Positions 49,407-62,142 of a stretch of 64,000 nt of DNA are shown here, piece after piece (within the stretch, counting starts at the first letter, position 1; each line of letters begins with the position of its first letter). A program made the translations under genes and the position numbers. The notes beneath the pieces are model-generated. The model was not told where the DNA came from and ran no database searches. It worked only from the letters and a program-made list of their open reading frames with translations. The stretch is from Cervus elaphus (lineage: Eukaryota; Chordata; Mammalia; Artiodactyla; Cervidae). The stretch lies in the NCBI RefSeq assembly GCF_910594005.1, contig NW_025316729.1, positions 124,001 through 188,000 of the forward strand. The letters run 5' to 3'.

Positions 49407-52400
49407 CAAGCACCTCAAGAGGAGGCTTCTCTCAGCTCTAGGTATGTGAGAGGGACCCTGATTTTGCCGCCTCAAGTGGAATGGACACCGCGATGCCCTG
49501 AATCGAAATAAGGCCGGATATCCCTGCAGTGACTTGAATGCAGGCTCGTCTTGCATCTCCCAAGACGAAAGGATGTCTGAATCCCCTGTGGAGACCACAG
49601 AGAAAGACATAGTTCCCCACCTCATCGCGACCGGAGGCCTCACATCCTTTGAAAACTCCAGAGGTATGCGGAGATCAGTGCCTCCAAAGGAGACGATGCC
49701 TGACTCCTCGTGAAACTTGATAGGAGTCCCAGGATTCCTGTGGCACGTGGAAAGGGACCCTTGGTCTCCTACCTCAGCTGGAGAGGCGTCCCAATTGCCC
49801 TGCCAAGCCTCGAGGAGAATCCCGAGTTGTCCCTCGCAACTAGGCAGGAGTCATGACGTCGCTGAACAAACACGTGGGTGGAAGGGCCATCCCCATCGTA
49901 ACTCGAGAATATACCCCAGGTTCCCGCCGCAACTCGCGAAAAACCATGAGACTTCCCCCTCGCCGCGAGATGAGGCCTGATTCCCCTGCACTGCGTGCAG
50001 AGCAATTCCGTGTTGCACATCACACATGAAAGGAGCCTTGATTTCCTTGATGGCACTCCAGAGAAACCCCAAGAACACTGTTTCAAGGCTAGAGGGATCC
50101 CCAGGTCACTGTAGCAACACGAAAGAGCTCCGTGGACGAAAAATCAACTCGAGATGAGAGGTTAGTCCCTGGCTTCGACTCCAGAGGAATACCACCTTAC
50201 CACAAGCACCTCAAGTGGAGGCTTCTCTCAGCTCTAGGTATGTGAGAGGGACCCTGATTTTGCGGCTTCAAGTGGAATGGACACCGCGATGCCCTGACTC
50301 GAAATAAGGCCGGATATCCCTGCAGTGACTTGAATGCAGGCTCGACTTGCATCTCCCAAGATGAAAGGATGTCTGAATCCCCTGTGGAGACCACAGAGAA
50401 AGACCTAGTTCCCCACCTCATGGCGACCGGAGACCTCACATCCTTTGAAAACTCCAGAGGTAGGCGGAGATCAGTGCCTCCAAAGGAGACGATGCCTAAA
50501 TCCTCGTGAAACTTGATAGGAGACCCAGGATTCCTGTGGCACGTGGAAAGGGACCCTTGGTCTCCCGCCTCAGCTGGAGAGGCGTCCCAATTGCCCTGCC
50601 AAGCCTCGAGGAGAATCCCGAGTTGTCCCTCGCAACTAGGCAGGAGTCCTGACGTCGCTGAACAAACACGTGGGTGGAAGGGCCATCCGCGTCGTAACTC
50701 GAGAATATACCTCAGGTTCCCGCCGCAACTCGAGAAAAACCATGAGACTTCCACCTCGCCGCGAGATGAGGCCTGATTCCCCCGCACTGCGTGCAGAGCA
50801 ATTCCGTGTTGCACATCACACATGAAAGGAGCCTTGATTTCCTTGATGGCACTCCAGAGAAACCCCAAGAACACTGTTTCAAGGCTAGAGGGATCCTGAG
50901 GTCACTGTAGCAACACGAAAGAGCTCCGTGGACGAAAAATCAACTCGAGATGAGAGGTTAGTCCCTGGCTTCGACTCCAGAGGAATACCACCTTACCACA
51001 AGCACCTCAAGAGGAGGCTTCTCTCAGCTCTAGGTATGTGAGAGGGACCCTGAGTTTGCGGCCTCAAGTGGAATGGACACCGCGATGCCCTGACTCGAAA
51101 TAAGGCCGGATATCCCTGCAGTGACTTGAATGCAGGCTCGTCTTGCATCTCCCAAGACGAAAGGATGTCTGAATCCCCTGTGGAGACTACAGAGAAAGAC
51201 CTAGTTCCCCACCTCATCGCGACCGGAGGCCTCACATCCTTTGAAAACTCCAGCCGTACGCGGAGATCAGTGCCTCCAAAGGAGACGATGCCTGACTCCT
51301 CGTGAAACTTGATAGGAGTCCCAGGATTCCTGTGGCACGTGGAATGGGACCCTTGGTCTCCCGCCTCAGCTGGAGAGGCGTCCCAATTGCCAAGCCAAGC
51401 CTCGAGGAGAATCCCGAGTTGTCCCTCGCAACTAGGCAGGAGTCTTGACGTCGCTGAACAAACACGTGGGTGGAAGGGCCATCCCCATCGTAACTCGAGA
51501 ATATACCCCAGGTTCCCGCCGCAACTTGAGAAAAACCATGAGACTTCCCCCACGCCACGAGATGAGGCCCGATTCCCCTGCACTGCGTGCAGAGCAATTC
51601 CGTGTTGCACATCACACATGAAAGGAGCCTTGATTTCCTTGATGGCACTCCAGAGAAACCCCAAGAACACTGTATCAAGGCTAGAGGGATCTTGAGGTCA
51701 CTGTAGCCACACGAAAGAGCTCCGTGGACCAAAAATCAACTCGAGATGAGAGGTTAGTCCCTGGCTTCGACTCCAGAGGAATACCACCTTACCACAAGCA
51801 CCTCAAGAGGAGGCTTCTCTCAGCTCTAGGTATGTGAGAGGGACCCTGATTTTGCCGCCTCAAGTGGAATGGACACCGCGATGCCCTGAATCGAAATAAG
51901 GCCGGATATCCCTGCAGTGACTTGAATGCAGGCTCGTCTTGCATCTCCCAAGACGAAAGGATGTCTGAATCCCCTGTGGAGACCACAGAGAAAGACATAG
52001 TTCCCCACCTCATCGCGACCGGAGGCCTCACATCCTTTGAAAACTCCAGAGGTATGCGGAGATCAGTGCCTCCAAAGGAGACGATGCCTGACTCCTCGTG
52101 AAACTTGATAGGAGTCCCAGGATTCCTGTGGCACGTGGAAAGGGACCCTTGGTCTCCTACCTCAGCTGGAGAGGCGTCCCAATTGCCCTGCCAAGCCTCG
52201 AGGAGAATCCCGAGTTGTCCCTCGCAACTAGGCAGGAGTCATGACGTCGCTGAACAAACACGTGGGTGGAAGGGCCATCCCCATCGTAACTCGAGAATAT
52301 ACCCCAGGTTCCCGCCGCAACTCGCGAAAAACCATGAGACTTCCCCCTCGCCGCGAGATGAGGCCTGATTCCCCTGCACTGCGTGCAGAGCAATTCCGTG

Positions 52401-52590
52401 TTGCACATCACACATGAAAGGAGCCTTGATTTCCTTGATGGCACTCCAGAGAAACCCCAAGAACACTGTTTCAAGGCTAGAGGGATCCCCAGGTCACTGT
52501 AGCAACACGAAAGAGCTCCGTGGACCAAAAATCAACTCGAGATGAGAGGTTAGTCCCTGGCTTCGACTCCAGAGGAATACCACCTTACCA
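47815..52590 (+). repeat. Tandem 3-monomer repeat g-h-i, two copies
   Basis: g-h-i at 47815-50202 is followed directly by g-h-i at 50203-52590, offset exactly 2388. The h monomers of this region carry gagactacagag, whereas h at 36672, 42243 and 44631 carry gagactagagag, so two h sublineages can be separated. The second h (50999) has lost the cctcaaaaggag and gatgcatgac marks in favour of consensus sequence. Confidence 0.87.
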
Positions 52591-55500
52591 CAAGCACCTC
52601 AAGAGGAGGCTTCTCTCAGTTCTAGGTATGTGAGAGGGACCCTGAGTTTGCCGCCTAAAGTGGAATTTACACCGCGATGCCCTGACTCGAATTAAGGCCG
52701 GATATCCCTGCAGTGACTTGAATGCAGGCTCGTCTTGCATCTCCCAAGACGAAAGGATGTCTGAATCCCCTGTGGAGACCACAGAGAAAGACCTAGATCC
52801 CCACCTCATCGCGACCGGAGGCCTCACATCCTTTGAAAACTCCAGAGGTACGCGGATATCAGTGCCTCCAAAGGAGACGATGCCTGACTCCTCGTGAAAC
52901 TTGATAGGAGTCCCAGGATTCCTGTGGCACGTGGAAAGGGACCCTTGGTCTCCCGCCTCAGCTGGAGAGGCGTCCCAATTGCCAAGCCAAGCCTCGAGGA
53001 GAATCCCGAGTTGTCCCTCGCAACTAGGCAGGAGTCCTGACGTCGCTGAACAAACACGTGGGTGGAAGGGCCATCCCCGTCGTAACTCGAGAATATACCC
53101 CAGGTTCCCGCCGCAACTAGAGAAAAGCCATGAGACTTCCCCCTCGCCGCGAGATGAGGCCCGATTCCCCTGCACTGCGTGCAGAGCAATTCCGTGTTGC
53201 ACATCACACATGAAAGGAGCCTTGATTTCCTTGATGGCACTCCAGAGAAACCCCAAGAACACTGTTTCAAGGCTAGAGGGATCCTGAGGTCACTGTAGCA
53301 ACACGAAGGAGCTCCGTGGACCAAGAATCAACTCGAGATGAGAGGTTAGTCCCTGGCTTCGACTCCAGAGGAATACCAACTTACCACAAGCACCTCAAGA
53401 GGAGGCTTCTCTCAGCTCTAGGTATGTGAGAGGGACCCTGATTTTGCGGCCTCAAGTGGAATGGACACCGCGATGCCCTGGCTCGAAATAAGGCCGGATA
53501 TACCTGCAGTGACTTGAATGCAGGTTCGTCTTGCATCTCCCAAGACGAAAGGATGTCTGAATCCCCTGTGGAGACCACAGAGAAAGACCTAGTTCCCCAC
53601 CTCATCGCGACCGGAGGCCTCACATCCTTTTAAAACTCCAGAGGTACGCGGAGATCAGTGACTCCAAACGAGACGATGCCTGACTCCTCGTGAAACTTGA
53701 AAGGAGTCCCAGGATTCCTGTGGCAGGTGGAAAGGGACCCTTGGTCTCCCGCCTCAGCTGGAGAGGCGTCCCAATTGCCCTGCCAAGCCTCGAGGAGAAT
53801 CCCGAGTTGTCCCTCGCAACTAGGCAGGAGTCCTGAAGTCACTGAAGAAACACGTGTGTGGAAGGGCCAGCCCCGTCGTAACTCGAGAATATACCTCAGG
53901 TTCCCGCCGCAACTCGAGAAAAACCATGAGACTTCCCCCTCGCCGCGAGATGAGGCCTGATTCCCCTGCACTGCGTGCAGAGCAATTCCGTGTTGCACAT
54001 CACACATGAAAGGAGCCTTGATTTCCTTGATGGCACTCCAGAGAAACCCCAAGAACACTGTTTCAAGGCTAGAGGGATCCCCAGGTCACTGTAGCAACAC
54101 GAAAGAGCTCCGTGGACGAAAAATCAACTCGAGATGAGAGGTTAGTCCCTGGCTTCGACTCCAGAGGAATACCACCTTACCACAAGCACCTCAAGTGGAG
54201 GCTTCTCTCAGCTCTAGGTATGTGAGAGGGACCCTGAGTTTGCGGCCTCAAGTGGAATGGACACCGCGATGCCCTGACTCGAAATAAGGCCGGATATCCC
54301 TGCAGTGTCTTGAATGCAGGCTCGACTTGCATCTCCCAAGATGAAAGGATGTCTGAATCCCCTGTGGAGACCACAGAGAAAGACCTAGTTCCCCACCTCA
54401 TGGCGACCGGAGACCTCACATCCTTTGAAAACTCCAGAGGTAGGCGGAGATCAGTGCCTCCAAAGGAGACGATGCCTAAATCCTCGTGAAACTTGATAGG
54501 AGACCCAGGATTCCTGTGGCACGTGGAAAGGGACCCTTGGTCTCCCGCCTCAGCTGGAGAGGCGTCCCAATTGCCCTGCCAAGCCTCGAGGAGAATCCCG
54601 AGTTGTCCCTCGCAACTAGGCAGGAGTCCTGACGTCGCTGAAGAAACACGTGTGTGGAAGGGCCATCCGCGTCGTAACTCGAGAATATACCTCAGGTTCC
54701 CGCCGCAACTCGAGAAAAACCATGAGACTTCCCCCTCGCCGCGAGATGAGGCCTGATTCCCCCACAGTGCGTGCAGAGCAATTCCGTGTTGCACATCACA
54801 CATGAAAGGAGCCTTGATTTCCTTGATGGCACTCCAGAGAAACCCCAAGAACACTGTTTCAAGGCTAGAGGGATCCTGAGGTCACTGTAGCAACACGAAA
54901 GAGCTCCGTGGACGAAAAATCAACTCGAGATGAGAGGTTAGTCCCTGGCTTCGACTCCAGAGGAATACCACCTTACCACAAGCACCTCAAGAGGAGGCTT
55001 CTCTCAGCTCTAGGTATGTGAGAGGGACCCTGAGTTTGCGGCCTCAAGTGGAATGGACACCGCGATGCCCTGACTCGAAATAAGGCCGGATATCCCTGCA
55101 GTGACTTGAATGCAGGCTCGTCTTGCATCTCCCAAGACGAAAGGATGTCTGAATCCCCTGTGGAGACTACAGAGAAAGACCTAGTTCCCCACCTCATCGC
55201 GACCGGAGGCCTCACATCCTTTGAAAACTCCAGCCGTACGCGGAGATCAGTGCCTCCAAAGGAGACGATGCCTGCCTCCTCGTGAAACTTGATAGGAGTC
55301 CCAGGATTCCTGTGGCACGTGGAAAGGGACCCTTGGTCTCCCGCCTCAGCTGGAGAGGCGTCCCAATTGCCAAGCCAAGCCTCGAGGAGAATCCCGAGTT
55401 GTCCCTCGCAACTAGGCAGGAGTCTTGACGTCGCTGAACAAACACGTGGGTGGAAGGGTCATCCCCATCGTAACTCGAGAATATACCCCAGGTTCCCGCC

Positions 55501-55774
55501 GCAACTTGAGAAAAACCATGAGACTTCCCCCACGCCACGAGATGAGGCCCGATTCCCCTGCACTGCGTGCAGAGCAATTCCGTGTTGCACATCACACATG
55601 AAAGGAGCCTTGATTTCCTTGATGGCACTCCAGAGAAACCCCAAGAACACTGTATCAAGGCTAGAGGGATCTTGAGGTCACTGTAGCCACACGAAAGAGC
55701 TCCGTGGACCAAAAATCAACTCGAGATGAGAGGTTAGTCCCTGGCTTCGATTCCAGAGGAATACCACCTTACCA
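51795..55774 (+). repeat. Right region cassette i-j-k-g'-h
   Basis: Monomers start at 51795 (i), 52591 (j), 53387 (k), 54183 (g') and 54979 (h). j and k follow 46223 and 47019 at offset 6368. Monomer g' differs from other g copies by a consensus 5' end (gagtttgcggcctc) and a 3' part with gaagaaacacgtgtgtgg and cccacagtgcg. That 3' part returns at 61001 onward. Confidence 0.86.
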
Positions 55775-58700
55775 CAAGCACCTCAAGAGGAGGCTTCTCT
55801 CAGCTCTAGGTATGTGAGAGGGACCCTGATTTTGCCGCCTCAAGTGGAATGGACACCGCGATGCCCTGAATCGAAATAAGGCCGGATATCCCTGCAGTGA
55901 CTTGAATGCAGGCTCGTCTTACATCTCCCAAGACGAAAGGATGTCTGAATCCCCTGTGGAGACCACAGAGAAAGACCTAGTTCCCCACCTCATCGCGACC
56001 GGAGGCCTCACATCCTTTGAAAACTCCAGAGGTATGCGGAGATCAGTGCCTCCAAAGGAGACGATGCCTGACTCCTCGTGAAACTTGATAGGAGTCCCAG
56101 GATTCCTGTGGCACGTGGAAAGGGACCCTTGGTCTCCTGCCTCAGCTGGAGAGGCGTCCCAATTACCCTGCCAAGCCTCGAGGAGAATCCCGAGTTGTCC
56201 CTCGCAACTAGGCAGGAGTCATGACGTCGCTGAACAAACACGTGGGTGGAAGGGCCATCCCCATCGTAACTCAAGAATATACCCCAGGTTCCCGCCGCAA
56301 CACGCGAAAAACCATGAGACTTCCCCCTCGCCACGCGATGAGGCCCGATTCCCCTGCACTACATGCAGAGCAATTCCGTGTTGCACATCACACATGAAAG
56401 GAGCCTTGATTTCCTTGATGGCACTCCAGAGAAACCCCAAGAACACTGTTTCAAGGCTAGAGGGATCCTGAGGTCACTGTAGCAACACGAAAGAGCTCCG
56501 TGGACGAAAAATCAACTCGAGATGAGAGGTTAGTCCCTGGCTTCGACTCCAGAGGAATACCACCTTACCACAAGCACCTCAAGAGGAGGCTTCTCTCAGC
56601 TCTAGGTATGTGAGAGGGACCCTGAGTTTGCGGCCTCAAGTGGAATGGACACCGCGATGCCCTGACTCGAAATAAGGCCGGATATCCCTGCAGTGACTTG
56701 AATGCAGGCTCGTCTTGCATCTCCCAAGACGAAAGGATGTCTGAATCCCCTGTGGAGACTACAGAGAAAGACCTAGTTCCCCACCTCATCGCGACCGGAG
56801 GCCTCACATCCTTTGAAAACTCCAGCCGTACGCGGAGATCAGTGCCTCAAAAGGAGACGATGCATGACTCCTCGTGAAACTTGATAGGAGTCCCAGGATT
56901 CCTGTGGCACGTGGAAAGGGACCCTTGGTCTCCTACCTCAGCTGGAGAGGCGTCCCAATTGCCCTGCCAAGCCTCGAGGAGAATCCCGAGTTGTCCCTCG
57001 CAACTAGGCAGGAGTCATGACGTCGCTGAACAAACACGTGGGTGGAAGGGCCATCCCCATCGTAACTCGAGAATATACCCCAGGTTCCCGCCGCAACTCG
57101 CGAAAAACCATGAGACTTCCCCCTCGCCGCGAGATGAGGCCTGATTCCCCTGCACTGCGTGCAGAGCAATTCCGTGTTGCACATCACACATGAAAGGAGC
57201 CTTGATTTCCTTGATGGCACTCCAGAGAAACCCCAAGAACACTGTTTCAAGGCTAGAGGGATCCCCAGGTCACTGTAGCAACACGAAAGAGCTCCGTGGA
57301 CCAAAAATCAACTCGAGATGAGAGGTTAGTCCCTGGCTTCGACTCCAGAGGAATACCACCTTACCACAAGCACCTCAAGAGGAGGCTTCTCTCAGTTCTA
57401 GGTATGTGAGAGGGACCCTGAGTTTGCCGCCTAAAGTGGAATGGACACCGCGATGCCCTGACTCGAATTAAGGCCGGATATCCCTGCAGTGACTTGAATG
57501 CAGGCTCGTCTTGCATCTCCCAAGACGAAAGGATGTCTGAATCCCCTGTGGAGACCACAGAGAAAGACCTAGATCCCCACCTCATCGCGACCGGAGGCCT
57601 CACATCCTTTGAAAACTCCAGAGGTACGCGGATATCAGTGCCTCCAAAGGAGACGATGCCTGACTCCTCGTGAAACTTGATAGGAGTCCCAGGATTCCTG
57701 TGGCACGTGGAAAGGGACCCTTGGTCTCCCGCCTCAGCTGGAGAGGCGTCCCAATTGCCAAGCCAAGCCTCGAGGAGAATCCCGAGTTGTCCCTCGCAAC
57801 TAGGCAGGAGTCCTGACGTCGCTGAACAAACACGTGGGTGGAAGGGCCATCCCCGTCGTAACTCGAGAATATACCCCAGGTTCCCGCCGCAACTAGAGAA
57901 AAGCCATGAGACTTCCCCCTCGCCGCGAGATGAGGCCCGATTCCCCTGCACTGCGTGCAGAGCAATTCCGTGTTGCACATCACACATGAAAGGAGCCTTG
58001 ATTTCCTTGATGGCACTCCAGAGAAACCCCAAGAACACTGTTTCAAGGCTAGAGGGATCCTGAGGTCACTGTAGCAACACGAAGGAGCTCCGTGGACCAA
58101 GAATCAACTCGAGATGAGAGGTTAGTCCCTGGCTTCGACTCCAGAGGAATACCAACTTACCACAAGCACCTCAAGAGGAGGCTTCTCTCAGCTCTAGGTA
58201 TGTGAGAGGGACCCTGATTTTGCGGCCTCAAGTGGAATGGACACCGCGATGCCCTGGCTCGAAATAAGGCCGGATATACCTGCAGTGACTTGAATGCAGG
58301 TTCGTCTTGCATCTCCCAAGACGAAAGGATGTCTGAATGCCCTGTGGAGACCACAGAGAAAGACCTAGTTCCCCACCTCATCGCGACCGGAGGCCTCACA
58401 TCCTTTTAAAACTCCAGAGGTACGCGGAGATCAGTGACTCCAAACGAGACGATGCCTGACTCCTCGTGAAACTTGAAAGGAGTCCCAGGATTCCTGTGGC
58501 AGGTGGAAAGGGACCCTTGGTCTCCCGCCTCAGCTGGAGAGGCGTCCCAATTGCCCTGCCAAGCCTCGAGGAGAATCCCGAGTTGTCCCTCGCAACTAGG
58601 CAGGAGTCCTGAAGTCACTGAAGAAACACGTGTGTGGAAGGGCCATCCCCGTCGTAACTCGAGAATATACCTCAGGTTCCCGCCGCAACTCGAGAAAAAC

Positions 58701-60550
58701 CATGAGACTTCCCCCTCGCCGCGAGATGAGGCCTGATTCCCCTGCACTGCGTGCAGAGCAATTCCGTGTTGCACATCACACATGAAAGGAGCCTTGATTT
58801 CCTTGATGGCACTCCAGAGAAACCCCAAGAACACTGTTTCAAGGCTAGAGGGATCCCCAGGTCACTGTAGCAACACGAAAGAGCTCCGTGGACGAAAAAT
58901 CAACTCGAGATGAGAGGTTAGTCCCTGGCTTCGACTCCAGAGGAATACCACCTTACCACAAGCACCTCAAGTGGAGGCTTCTCTCAGCTCTAGGTATGTG
59001 AGAGGGACCCTGATTTTGCGGCTTCAAGTGGAATGGACACCGCGATGCCCTGACTCGAAATAAGGCCAGATATCCCTGCAGTGTCTTGAATGCAGGCTCG
59101 ACTTGCATCTCCCAAGATGAAAGGATGTCTGAATCCCCTGTGGAGACCACAGAGAAAGACCTAGTTCCCCACCTCATGGCGACCGGAGACCTCACATCCT
59201 TTGAAAACTCCAGAGGTAGGCGGAGATCAGTGCCTCCAAAGGAGACGATGCCTAAATCCTCGTGAAACTTGATAGGAGACCCAGGATTCCTGTGGCACGT
59301 GGAAAGGGACCCTTGGTCTCCCGCCTCAGCTGGAGAGGCGTCCCAATTGCCCTGCCAAGCCTCGAGGAGAATCCCGAGTTGTCCCTCGAAACTAGGCAGG
59401 AGTCCTGACGTCGCTGAACAAACACGTGGGTGGAAGGGCCATCCGCGTCGTAACTCGAGAATATACCTCAGGTTCCCGCCGCAACTCGAGAAAAACCATG
59501 AGACTTCCACCTCGCCGCGAGATGAGGCCTGATTCCCCCGCACTGCGTGCAGAGCAATTCCGTGTTGCACATCACACATGAAAGGAGCCTTGATTTCCTT
59601 GATGGCACTCCAGAGAAACCCCAAGAACACTGTTTCAAGGCTAGAGGGATCCTGAGGTCACTGTAGCAACACGAAAGAGCTCCGTGGACGAAAAATCAAC
59701 TCGAGATGAGAGGTTAGTCCCTGGCTTCGACTCCAGAGGAATACCACCTTACCACAAGCACCTCAAGAGGAGGCTTCTCTCAGCTCTAGGTATGTGAGAG
59801 GGACCCTGAGTTTGCGGCCTCAAGTGGAATGGACACCGCGATGCCCTGACTCGAAATAAGGCCGGATATCCCTGCAGTGACTTGAATGCAGGCTCGTCTT
59901 GCATCTCCCAAGACGAAAGGATGTCTGAATCCCCTGTGGAGACTACAGAGAAAGACCTAGTTCCCCACCTCATCGCGACCGGAGGCCTCACATCCTTTGA
60001 AAACTCCAGCCGTACGCGGAGATCAGTGCCTCAAAAGGAGACGATGCATGACTCCTCGTGAAACTTGATAGGAGTCCCAGGATTCCTGTGGCACGTGGAA
60101 AGGGACCCTTGGTCTCCCACCTCAGCTGGAGAGGCGTCCCAATTGCCAAGCCAAGCCTCGAGGAGAATCCCGAGTTGTCCCTCGCAACTAGGCAGGAGTC
60201 TTGACGTCGCTGAACAAACACGTGGGTGGAAGGGCCATCCCCATCGTAACTCGAGAATATACCCCAGGTTCCCGCCGCAACTTGAGAAAAACCATGAGAC
60301 TTCCCCCACGCCACGAGATGAGGCCCGATTCCCCTGCACTGCGTGCAGAGCAATTCCGTGTTGCACATCACACATGAAAGGAGCCTTGATTTCCTTGATG
60401 GCACTCCAGAGAAACCCCAAGAACACTGTATCAAGGCTAGAGGGATCTTGAGGTCACTGTAGCCACACGAAAGAGCTCCGTGGACCAAAAATCAACTCGA
60501 GATGAGAGGTTAGTCCCTGGCTTCGACTCCAGAGGAATACCACCTTACCA
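55775..60550 (+). repeat. Right region cassette i'-h/i-j-k-g-h
   Basis: Monomers start at 55775 (i'), 56571 (h/i chimera), 57367 (j), 58163 (k), 58959 (g) and 59755 (h). j and k follow 52591 and 53387 at offset 4776. i' has gtcttacatctcc and a d-like 3' half (gcaacacgcgaa, cactacatgc), and it recurs at 62143 (offset 6368). Confidence 0.85.
56571..57366 (+). repeat. Chimeric monomer M72 (h fused to i)
   Basis: The h marks gagactacag, ccagccgtacg and gatgcatgac (A at 56864) are followed by the i marks tctcctacc (56934-56935), gagtcatgacg and aactcgcgaa. The exchange lies within 56865-56933. It places an i-type tail directly before j, restoring the usual i-j order after a loss of one monomer. 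Confidence 0.84.
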
Positions 60551-62142
60551 CAAGCACCTCAAGAGGAGGCTTCTCTCAGCTCTAGGTATGTGAGAGGGAC
60601 CCTGATTTTGCCGCCTCAAGTGGAATGGACACCGCGATGCCCTGAATCGAAATAACGCCGGATATCCCTGCAGTGACTTGAATGCAGGCTCGTCTTGCAT
60701 CTCCCAAGACGAAAGGATGTCTGAATCCCCTGTGGAGACCACAGAGAAAGACCTAGTTCCCCACCTCATCGCGACCGGAGGCCTCACATCCTTTGAAAAC
60801 TCCAGAGGTATGCGGAGATCAGTGCCTCCAAAGGAGACGATGCCTGACTCCTCGTGAAACTTGATAGGAGTCCCAGGATTCCTGTGGCACGTGGAAAGGG
60901 ACCCTTGGTCTCCCGCCTCAGCTGGAGAGGCGTCCCAATTGCCCTGCCAAGCCTAGAGGAGAATCCCGAGTTGTCCCTCGCAACTAGGCAGGAGTCCTGA
61001 CGTCGCTGAAGAAACACGTGTGTGGAAGGGCCATCCGCGTCGTAACTCGAGAATATACCTCAGGTTCCCGCCGCAACTCGAGAAAAACCATGAGACTTCC
61101 CCCTCGCCGCGAGATGAGGCCTGATTCCCCCACAGTGCGTGCAGAGCAATTCCGTGTTGCACATCACACATGAAAGGAGCCTTGATTTCCTTGATGGCAC
61201 TCCAGAGAAACCCCAAGAACACTGTTTCAAGGCTAGAGGGATCCTGAGGTCACTGTAGCAACACGAAAGAGCTCCGTGGACGAAAAATCAACTCGAGATG
61301 AGAGGTTAGTCCCTGGCTTCGACTCCAGAGGAATACCACCTTACCACAAGCACCTCAAGAGGAGGCTTCTCTCAGCTCTCGGTATGTGAGAGGGACCCTG
61401 AGTTTGCGGCCTCAAGTGGAATGGACACCGCGATGCCCTGACTCGAAATAAGGCCGGATATCCCTGCAGTGACTTGAATGCAGGCTGGTCTTGCATCTCC
61501 CAAGACGAAAGGATGTCTGAATCCCCTGTGGAGACTACAGAGAAAGACCTAGTTCCCCACCTCATCGCGACCGGAGGCCTCACATCCTTTGAAAACTCCA
61601 GCCGTACGCGGAGATCAGTGCCTCAAAAGGAGACGATGCATGACTCCTCGTGAAACTTGATTGGAGTCCCAGGATTCCTGTGGCACGTGGAAAGGGACCC
61701 TTGGTCTCCCGCCTCAGCTGGAGAGGCGTCCCAATTGCCAAGCCAAGCCTCGAGGAGAATCCCGAGTTGTCCCTCGCAACTAGGCAGGAGTCTTGACGTC
61801 GCTGAACAAACACGTGGGTGGAAGGGTCATCCCCATCGTAACTCGAGAATATACCCCAGGTTCCCGCCGCAACTTGAGAAAAACCATGAGACTTCCCCCA
61901 CGCCACGAGATGAGGCCCGATTCCCCTGCACTGCGTGCAGAGCAATTCCGTGTTGCACATCACACATGAAAGGAGCCTTGATTTCCTTGATGGCACTCCA
62001 GAGAAACCCCAAGAACACTGTATCAAGGCTAGAGGGATCTTGAGGTCACTGTAGCCACACGAAAGAGCTCCGTGGACCAAAAATCAACTCGAGATGAGAG
62101 GTTAGTCCCTGGCTTCGACTCCAGAGGAATACCACCTTACCA
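60551..62142 (+). repeat. f/g' chimera plus h (M77-M78)
   Basis: Monomers start at 60551 and 61347. M77 is f-like at its 5' end (gaatcgaaataacgcc, gtatgcgg, T at 60871) and g'-like from C at 61001 (gacgtcgctgaagaaac, cccacagtgcg). The exchange lies within 60872-61000. From there the sequence follows 54633 onward at offset 6368 through M78 and M79. Confidence 0.83.
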
